This document shows, one piece after another, positions 33,103 through 38,409 of a stretch of 38,409 nucleotides of DNA (positions are counted from its first letter, which is position 1; each line of letters opens with the position of its first letter). Made by a program: the position numbers and the translations under genes. The DNA is taken from contig SVTP01000001.1 in NCBI GenBank assembly GCA_015063725.1, forward strand, positions 1-38,409, in the 5' to 3' direction. The notes under the pieces were generated by a model. It did not search any database and was not told the origin of the DNA. It saw nothing but the letters and a program-made list of their open reading frames with translations. This stretch comes from Oscillospiraceae bacterium. Lineage in GTDB: Bacteria; Bacillota; Clostridia; Oscillospirales; CAG-272.

Positions 33103-34311
33103 ATGAAATATCTTGTATTGATCCCCGACGGTATGGCGGATGTGAAAATAGAACAGCTTGACATGAAAACGCCCATGCAGGCGGCAAACAAGCCCACCAT
33201 GGATGCACTCGCGCAAAAGGCGCTTGTTGGTACGGTCTCCAACGTACCCGTTGGAATGGTGCCCGAGAGCGATACGGCAAACATGGCGATCCTTTCATTC
33301 GATCCCAAGGTCTATTCCAAGGGGCGCTCGCCTCTGGAAGCGATGAGCATGGGACTGGATATGCAGCCCGACGAGACTGCCTACCGCTGCAATGTAGTCA
33401 CTCTTTCCGACGATGGTGACTATGATGAAAAAATCATTCTTGACCACAGTGCCGATGAGATCACCACAGCCGAAGCGGATGAACTCATCAAAGCGCTTGA
33501 AGCCGAGCTTGGCAACGAGTATCGTCACTTTTACACAGGTGTAAGCTACCGCCACTGCCTGCTTTGGAAGAATGGAAACGATAAATACCCCTTTATGCGC
33601 CCGCACGATATTTTGGGCAAGCAAATTAAGGACTATCTTCCCTCACCCGAAAACGGCGGCGAAGAGTTTTACGAATTGATGCGCAAAAGCTATGATATTC
33701 TCAATCATCACCCCGTCAACGATGCAAGACGTGCACGCGGTCTCAAGCCTGCAAACTCCGCATGGCTCTGGAGCCCCGGCAAAAAACCGCAGCTGCCGAA
33801 CTTCCGCGAGAAATGGGGACTGGATGCTGCTGTAATTTCTGCGGTCGACCTTATTAAGGGCATTGGTCTTTGCGCCGGCATGAAGTCTATCGACGTTGAG
33901 GGGGCTACGGGCAACGTGCACACCAACTACCGAGGGAAAGCCGAGGCGGCTATCAAAGCCTTTGCGGATGGCGCCGATTACGTCTACATCCATGTAGAAG
34001 CCCCCGACGAGTGCGGTCACAGAGCCGAGATAGAAAACAAGGTGCTCTCCATTGAAAAGATCGACACCGAGATCCTTTCTCCTGTTCTTTCCTATCTTGA
34101 GGGCTGTGGCGAAGATTTCCGCATTATGGTACTTCCCGACCATCCCACGCCCATCTATCTGCGCACGCATACCTCTGACCCCGTTCCCTTTTTCATTTAC
34201 GATTCCACCGTCACGCGAGATGGCGTATCCGCTTTTTGTGAGGATACCGCCGCTGCTACAGGCTACTACGTAGCGGACGGCTACCGCTTGATGGAACTTT
34301 TGACCAAATAA
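33103..34311 (+). CDS. apgM-like protein, proposed homoserine kinase
   Basis: 402 residues. It belongs to the archaeal-type cofactor-independent phosphoglycerate mutase family (alkaline phosphatase superfamily): IPDGMAD at the N-terminus with metal ligand Asp9, nucleophile Ser56 in PESDTANMAIL, HVEAPDECGHR and VLPDHPTP with further metal ligands. A branch of this family is proposed as a homoserine kinase (TIGR02535) because it sits beside threonine genes in genomes lacking ThrB. Here threonine synthase is the last gene of the same operon, which favours that role; phosphoglycerate mutase remains possible. RBS AAAGGA at 33086-33091. Confidence 0.82.
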   Translation: MKYLVLIPDGMADVKIEQLDMKTPMQAANKPTMDALAQKALVGTVSNVPVGMVPESDTANMAILSFDPKVYSKGRSPLEAMSMGLDMQPDETAYRCNVVTLSDDGDYDEKIILDHSADEITTAEADELIKALEAELGNEYRHFYTGVSYRHCLLWKNGNDKYPFMRPHDILGKQIKDYLPSPENGGEEFYELMRKSYDILNHHPVNDARRARGLKPANSAWLWSPGKKPQLPNFREKWGLDAAVISAVDLIKGIGLCAGMKSIDVEGATGNVHTNYRGKAEAAIKAFADGADYVYIHVEAPDECGHRAEIENKVLSIEKIDTEILSPVLSYLEGCGEDFRIMVLPDHPTPIYLRTHTSDPVPFFIYDSTVTRDGVSAFCEDTAAATGYYVADGYRLMELLTK

Positions 34312-34332
34312 CTCCAGAAAGGATGTTTTGCA

Positions 34333-34950
34333 ATGAATAACGAGCCTGAAGTACAATCTGCTCCCCCAAAAAAGGAAGAATCCGGCGGCTTTTTGTTTGA
34401 CGCTTTGGAAATGTTTGTGTGGGCGCTGGCTATTCTGCTTTTGGTTTTCACCTTTGCGTTCCGCCTTTGCCGCGTAGAGGGCGCTTCTATGGAAAACACG
34501 CTCTACAACGGCGAAAATCTCCTTCTTTACAGTCTTGGATACGAGCCCAAGCAGGATGATATTGTGGTATTTCACCTGACGGATGATGAACCCAATCTTG
34601 AGAAAATGCTTGTTAAGCGCGTGATCGCAACAGGTGGACAGACAGTGGTGATCAACTTTCAAAACAAGACCATCACAGTTGACGGCGTACTTTATGAGGA
34701 TGAGCATGCAATCCTGAAAAATAACGCCGACCAGATCATTGACCGCTACCTGGGCAACCGCCCCAATTGGAACTATGACATCAAAAACGACGTAATGACA
34801 GTAACCGTTCCCGAGGGACAGTTGTTCGTGCTTGGCGACAACCGCAATTTTTCACGCGACAGCCGCGACTCCGATATTATGCTTGTAGATGAGCGATGCG
34901 TGCTCGGAAAGGTTGTTTTGCGCGTTGCCCCCTTTACTGTATTCTCTTAA
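34333..34950 (+). CDS. lepB: signal peptidase I
   Basis: 205 residues. A short N-terminal cytoplasmic tail precedes one membrane helix (about 24-44). The catalytic Ser52 is in VEGASMENTL and Lys95 in MLVKRVIATGG. The later boxes, DGVLYEDE and FVLGDNRNFSRDSRD, are typical. It removes signal peptides on the outer face of the membrane; substrates here would include the S11 peptidases and PdaA. It is followed by rbgA, rnhB and yraN, as in Bacillus and other Firmicutes. Confidence 0.93.
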   Translation: MNNEPEVQSAPPKKEESGGFLFDALEMFVWALAILLLVFTFAFRLCRVEGASMENTLYNGENLLLYSLGYEPKQDDIVVFHLTDDEPNLEKMLVKRVIATGGQTVVINFQNKTITVDGVLYEDEHAILKNNADQIIDRYLGNRPNWNYDIKNDVMTVTVPEGQLFVLGDNRNFSRDSRDSDIMLVDERCVLGKVVLRVAPFTVFS

Positions 34951-34986
34951 CAGACATAAAAATTTGACTGAAAGCGAGGTGCTCTC

Positions 34987-35871
34987 ATGCCTTCGGAACA
35001 AATACAATGGTTTCCCGGTCATATGGCGAAAACACGCCGTATGATCTCCGAAAACCTCAAAAACGTAGATATCATTAGTGACATACGCGATGCGCGCATT
35101 CCCTTTTCCTCGCGCAATCCCGAAATCAAGCGCCTGACAGAGGGCAAGCCCACTCTTGTGCTGCTCAACAAAGCATCCTTGGCTGACCCCAACCAAAACG
35201 CACTTTGGATGAAACGCTATACCGACGAGAATACCAAGTGTATTCTTACCGACTGTGTGACCGGTGAAGGTTTGAACAAGATGGAAGGCGCGATCAAAGA
35301 AATTCTTGCAGACAAGCTCCGTCGCTATGAGGAAAAAGGTATGCAAGGCCGTCGCGTGCGCGCCATGGTGCTGGGAGTTCCCAATGTGGGTAAGTCTTCT
35401 CTGATCAACCGCATTTGCGGCAATAAAAAGGCAAAGGTTGAAGATCGCCCCGGCGTAACCGTTGATAAACAATGGGTGCCCACCAAGATCGGTGTTGACC
35501 TACTCGATATGCCCGGCATTCTTTGGCCCAAATTTGAAGAGCGCCGTGTGGGCGAAAATCTGGCACTGACAGGTGCTATCAAGGATTCTATCCTTGATAT
35601 CGAAGCACTTGCAACCGTTCTTTGCAAAAGACTGCGCCTGCTTTATCCCGAAATGCTCACCAAGCGCTACAAGCTTGGCGATATAGCACAGTACGAGGAG
35701 CTTTCGGACTATGACCTCTTTTTAACCATTGGCAAAAAACGCGGATTTTTAATCAGCGGCGGCGAGATCAACACCGAACGCACCGCCATTATGCTGCTTG
35801 ACGAATTCCGTGCCTGCAAGCTCGGTCGCATCACGCTTGACCGTTACTCCAAGGAGGAGCTCCATGCTTGA
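34987..35871 (+). CDS. rbgA: ribosome biogenesis GTPase RbgA (YlqF)
   Basis: 294 residues, AGCGAGG upstream. It starts with IQWFPGHMAKTRR, which is diagnostic of RbgA. The GTPase motifs are circularly permuted: G4 LLNKASLAD (60-67), then G1 GVPNVGKSS (130-138), G2 PGVT, G3 DMPGILWP. A C-terminal RNA-binding domain completes it. RbgA acts in a late step of 50S ribosome assembly. The G4 motif reads NKAS rather than NKAD, so the guanine-contacting Asp is Ser, followed by LAD. It overlaps rnhB by 8 bp. Confidence 0.93.
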   Translation: MPSEQIQWFPGHMAKTRRMISENLKNVDIISDIRDARIPFSSRNPEIKRLTEGKPTLVLLNKASLADPNQNALWMKRYTDENTKCILTDCVTGEGLNKMEGAIKEILADKLRRYEEKGMQGRRVRAMVLGVPNVGKSSLINRICGNKKAKVEDRPGVTVDKQWVPTKIGVDLLDMPGILWPKFEERRVGENLALTGAIKDSILDIEALATVLCKRLRLLYPEMLTKRYKLGDIAQYEELSDYDLFLTIGKKRGFLISGGEINTERTAIMLLDEFRACKLGRITLDRYSKEELHA

Positions 35872-36475
35872 TTATACCTTAGAAAACCAACTGCAAGAAG
35901 AGGGATTCTCACTTGTTTGCGGCGTTGACGAGGCAGGTCGCGGTCCCCTTTGCGGACCTGTATTTGCCGCCGCTTGTATTCTGCCCGACGGGCTTGTGCT
36001 TGAGGGACTGAATGACTCCAAAAAGCTCACTCCTAAAAAGCGCGACAAGCTTTTTGATCTCATTTGTGAAAACGCCATTGCTTACTCTATTGCATCGGCA
36101 AGCGTTGAAGAGATTGATGAGCTCAACATTCTGGAAGCTGATCTTCTGGCTATGCGACGCGCCATCGACGGGCTTTCCGTCAAAGCTGACTTTGCTCTGA
36201 TCGACGGCAACATTGCAAGAGATTTTCAAATTCCCGCGCGTGCCATTATCGGCGGAGATGCCAAAAGCCCCAGTATTGCGGCGGCATCCATTCTTGCCAA
36301 GGTTGCGCGTGACCGCGATTGCATCAAACTTGATGAAGAGTATCCCCAATATGGTATTGCCAAGCACAAGGGATACGGCACAAAGCAACACATGGATGCT
36401 TTGCGTACATACGGTCCCTCGCCCATTCACCGCAAGCAATTTATTCGTTTTTTAGATAAAGATGCAAACAAGTGA
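35864..36475 (+). CDS. rnhB: ribonuclease HII
   Basis: 203 residues from ATG 35864, chosen because AAGGAGG is upstream and the overlap with rbgA is short. The active-site acids are in VCGVDEAGRGPLCGPV, NILEADLLAMRRA and ALIDGN, as in RNase HII. KHKGYGTKQHMDAL and HRKQF complete the family. It cleaves RNA in RNA-DNA hybrids and removes misincorporated ribonucleotides. It overlaps yraN by 14 bp. Confidence 0.94.
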   Translation: MLDYTLENQLQEEGFSLVCGVDEAGRGPLCGPVFAAACILPDGLVLEGLNDSKKLTPKKRDKLFDLICENAIAYSIASASVEEIDELNILEADLLAMRRAIDGLSVKADFALIDGNIARDFQIPARAIIGGDAKSPSIAAASILAKVARDRDCIKLDEEYPQYGIAKHKGYGTKQHMDALRTYGPSPIHRKQFIRFLDKDANK

Positions 36476-36857
36476 AACAACAAAACAGATCGGCAATTTT
36501 GGCGAGCGAATAGCAGTGCGCTATTTGCGTTTGCACGGATATACTGTAAAGGAGCGCAACTGGCGCTCGGGACATATGGAGATCGACATCATTGCCGCCA
36601 ATTTCAAAACTCTTGCCTTTGTTGAGGTCAAAACGCGCACCTACACCAAAGAGACGATCCACGAGGCACCGCCGCCATCCTCAGCTGTCAAAAGCGAAAA
36701 ACAGCGCCTGACGCGCCGTGCCGCAAAGGATTATCTATGGCAACACCCCACCAAGAAAAGCCCTCGTATGGACGTGATCGAGGTGTGGCTCATACGCGAC
36801 GAGACGACCGACAAAACAAAAGTCGCCAAGATCAATCACATCAAAGCCGCTTACTAA
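36462..36857 (+). CDS. yraN: YraN family (UPF0102) endonuclease-like protein
   Basis: 131 residues. The family pattern is clear: GNFGERIAVRYLRLHGYTV, RNWRSGHMEIDIIAANFKTLAFVEVKTRT, with the E...D...ExK arrangement of restriction-endonuclease-like folds. Its cellular substrate is not established. It starts within rnhB, as in many Firmicutes. Confidence 0.9.
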   Translation: MQTSETTKQIGNFGERIAVRYLRLHGYTVKERNWRSGHMEIDIIAANFKTLAFVEVKTRTYTKETIHEAPPPSSAVKSEKQRLTRRAAKDYLWQHPTKKSPRMDVIEVWLIRDETTDKTKVAKINHIKAAY

Positions 36858-36867
36858 AGGAGAAATT

Positions 36868-37794
36868 ATGAAGCTTTCCCTTTTTGATCTGCACGCCGAT
36901 ACCGCGTGGGCAATGTATCAAACAAAGCAACCGCTCGGCAGCAACACCCTTGCCGTCTCGCTTGACAAGGCGCAAAAGTATGAGCGCTATATTCAAACCA
37001 TGGCACTTTGGACCTCTCCAAGGCTGAGCAACGAGGACGGTTATCTTGAACTGTTAAAAACAGTTGAAAACCTCAAGAACGATCCTGCTCTGCTTTCGGG
37101 TGATGCAGAGCTTTGTACATCCTGTCCCGCGCGCAATTCCGAAAAAACGTCGCTTATCCTCTCGGTTGAGGATGCGCGTGTGCTTGACGGTCGCATAGAA
37201 CGCGTGGCAGAGCTTGCAAATCTGGGCGTAAAAAGTGTTATTCCCATGTGGAGCGGTGAAACTTGCATGGGCGGCTCTCACAACACAAGCGTCGGCTTGA
37301 CCGACTTTGGCAAGCATGCCACAAAAGAAATGCTCGCGCACGGAATGGTGTTGGATATTTCTCATGCATCGCCCCAGACGAGCAATGATATTTTTGAAAT
37401 TTGTGCCGCACACAACGCGCCTGTAATTGCGTCACATTCCAATGCACACCCCATTTGCCCCGTCAGCCGCAATCTAGAGGACTGGCAAACACGCGCCATT
37501 CTTGCCTCGGGCGGCATTATCGGGCTCAATCTTTACCGTGCCTTTTTGGCAGAGGACGGAGAGGCAACGCTTGACACAATCCTTTCTCACATTGAGCATT
37601 TTCTCTCGCTGGGAGCTGAAAACGCTCTCGCACTCGGTTGCGATATGGACGGTGCAGATCTGCTTTCCGACATTCCCGATCTCTCCTATCTTGACCGTCT
37701 TGCCGAGCATCTTCTCTCGCACGGATATACGCAAAGCCTTGTGGATGCGCTTTTCTTTGAAAACGCTTATCGCTTTGCCCAAAATCATTTTTGA
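36868..37794 (+). CDS. dipeptidase (peptidase family M19)
   Basis: 308 residues, AAAGGAG before ATG. The TIM-barrel metal ligands are visible: His9-x-Asp11 in DLHADT, Glu in LSVEDARVL, HAS in LDISHASP and SHSNAHP. It continues with NPRNLED-like VSRNLEDWQ and GCDMDGAD. This family, including renal dipeptidase, cleaves dipeptides and may act on D-amino acids in the C-terminal position. No signal peptide, so it acts in the cytosol. It fits the operon only loosely. Confidence 0.9.
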   Translation: MKLSLFDLHADTAWAMYQTKQPLGSNTLAVSLDKAQKYERYIQTMALWTSPRLSNEDGYLELLKTVENLKNDPALLSGDAELCTSCPARNSEKTSLILSVEDARVLDGRIERVAELANLGVKSVIPMWSGETCMGGSHNTSVGLTDFGKHATKEMLAHGMVLDISHASPQTSNDIFEICAAHNAPVIASHSNAHPICPVSRNLEDWQTRAILASGGIIGLNLYRAFLAEDGEATLDTILSHIEHFLSLGAENALALGCDMDGADLLSDIPDLSYLDRLAEHLLSHGYTQSLVDALFFENAYRFAQNHF

Positions 37795-37829
37795 TCTATC
37801 AATTTCTACCCATAAACAGGAGATACACC

Positions 37830-38409
37830 ATGTTGTATAAAAGCACAAGAAGTCAGGCGGCAGCCACTCACAGCGCCGCACAGATCATTAAGCAAGGACT
37901 TGCCGCTGACGGCGGTTTGTTTGTACCCGAAAAGATCCCGTCGCTCACGATGCACGAGATTGAGGCGCTCTGTCACGAGTCTTACCCCGTAAGAGCCGCA
38001 AAAATTCTTGCAAAGTTCCTTTCTGACTACACCTATGAGGAGCTCCTTGCCGACTGTGAGGCCGCTTATAACGCATCCTCTTTTGTTGGCGGTGCGGCAC
38101 CGCTCGTCAACCTTGATGGTAATAAAGAAATTCTGGAGCTCTGGCACGGTCCTACCGCTGCCTTTAAGGATATGGCTCTGCAAATTATGCCCCGCCTGCT
38201 CTCACGCGCTCTTAAAAAGACGGGCGAAGAACGCACAGCACTCATTTTGGTTGCTACCTCGGGAGATACCGGAAAAGCCGCTCTTGAGGGCTACAAGGAT
38301 ATTGAAGGCATCAAAATTATGGTCTTTTATCCCGTCGACGGTGTTAGCCGCGTGCAAAAGCTGCAAATGGCTACCCAGATGGGTGACAACGTCAACGTTT
38401 GTGCCATTG
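37830..38409 (+). CDS. thrC: threonine synthase (partial, cut by window end)
   Basis: The first 193 codons from ATG 37830 (AGGAG upstream) are present. They match ThrC: MLYKSTRSQ, LAADGGLFVPEKIP, and PLVNLDGN. The PLP-binding Lys112 is in GPTAAFKDMALQ. The sequence continues VATSGDTGKAALEGY and is open at the right edge. The enzyme converts phosphohomoserine to threonine. It is the last visible gene of the operon that begins with the apgM-like gene, 35 bp after the dipeptidase. Confidence 0.95.
   Translation, partial: MLYKSTRSQAAATHSAAQIIKQGLAADGGLFVPEKIPSLTMHEIEALCHESYPVRAAKILAKFLSDYTYEELLADCEAAYNASSFVGGAAPLVNLDGNKEILELWHGPTAAFKDMALQIMPRLLSRALKKTGEERTALILVATSGDTGKAALEGYKDIEGIKIMVFYPVDGVSRVQKLQMATQMGDNVNVCAI

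Noticed and set aside
1..38409. CRISPR arrays, insertion sequences, restriction or toxin-antitoxin systems
   Set aside because: No regularly spaced repeats, transposase motifs or matching gene pairs were found.

Overview
The window is 38.4 kb of ordinary, densely coded bacterial chromosome from a low-to-mid GC Gram-positive anaerobe, most likely an uncultivated member of class Clostridia. Reasons: AAGGAGG-type ribosome binding sites before almost every gene, sigma-A promoters that nearly all have exactly 17 bp between TTGACA- and TATAAT-like boxes, an IreB-family protein, a lepB-rbgA-rnhB-yraN run as in Firmicutes, a PdaA-type deacetylase (which hints at sporulation), and a probable Re-type citrate synthase in place of the usual Si-type enzyme. 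No CRISPR array, insertion sequence or complete prophage is visible.

Layout. 1-765: start of a small membrane protein, a tRNA-Arg(CCT) with its own terminator, and a second, incomplete copy of the 5' half of that tRNA next to an 11-bp tandem repeat; this may be a worn attachment site. 766-2335: a DivIVA-like coiled-coil protein and an XRE/TPR regulator. 2336-2906: a structured but apparently non-coding stretch. 2907-3341: an unrecognised 144-residue protein. 3384-7396 (minus): a spermidine/putrescine-type ABC operon potA-potB-potC-potD with a structured leader that looks like an attenuator. 7614-8561 (minus): a 2-hydroxyacid dehydrogenase. 8729-12440 (plus): ireB, ribF, an S11 peptidase homologue lacking its KTG triad, and a metallophosphoesterase.

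12481-17918 (minus) is a compact oxidative half-TCA operon: Re-citrate-synthase-like protein, a FadR-type GntR regulator, aconitase, NADP-type isocitrate dehydrogenase and a small membrane protein. Its single strong promoter overlaps a perfect palindrome of the type FadR-like regulators bind. The operon would convert acetyl-CoA and oxaloacetate to 2-oxoglutarate, presumably for glutamate synthesis. 18115-26696 (minus) holds topB, a small P-loop protein, pgi, a classical D-Ala-D-Ala carboxypeptidase, and a nucleotidyltransferase-galE-galM sugar operon.

26883-29977 (plus) is a Crp/Fnr regulator followed by a NitT/TauT-type ABC importer. 29974-32899 (minus) carries two NodB-fold deacetylases (one PdaA-like), an HAD hydrolase and a single-pass membrane protein whose promoter has a palindrome in its spacer. 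33103 to the right edge is one long operon: an apgM-like protein (probably a substitute homoserine kinase), signal peptidase I, rbgA, rnhB, yraN, an M19 dipeptidase and threonine synthase (cut by the window end).

I see no clearly new multi-gene system. The most interesting points are the Re-citrate-synthase/GntR operon with its operator, the pot-operon leader, the apgM-thrC operon, the KTG-less S11 protein, the doubly anchored PotD, and the duplicated tRNA half.
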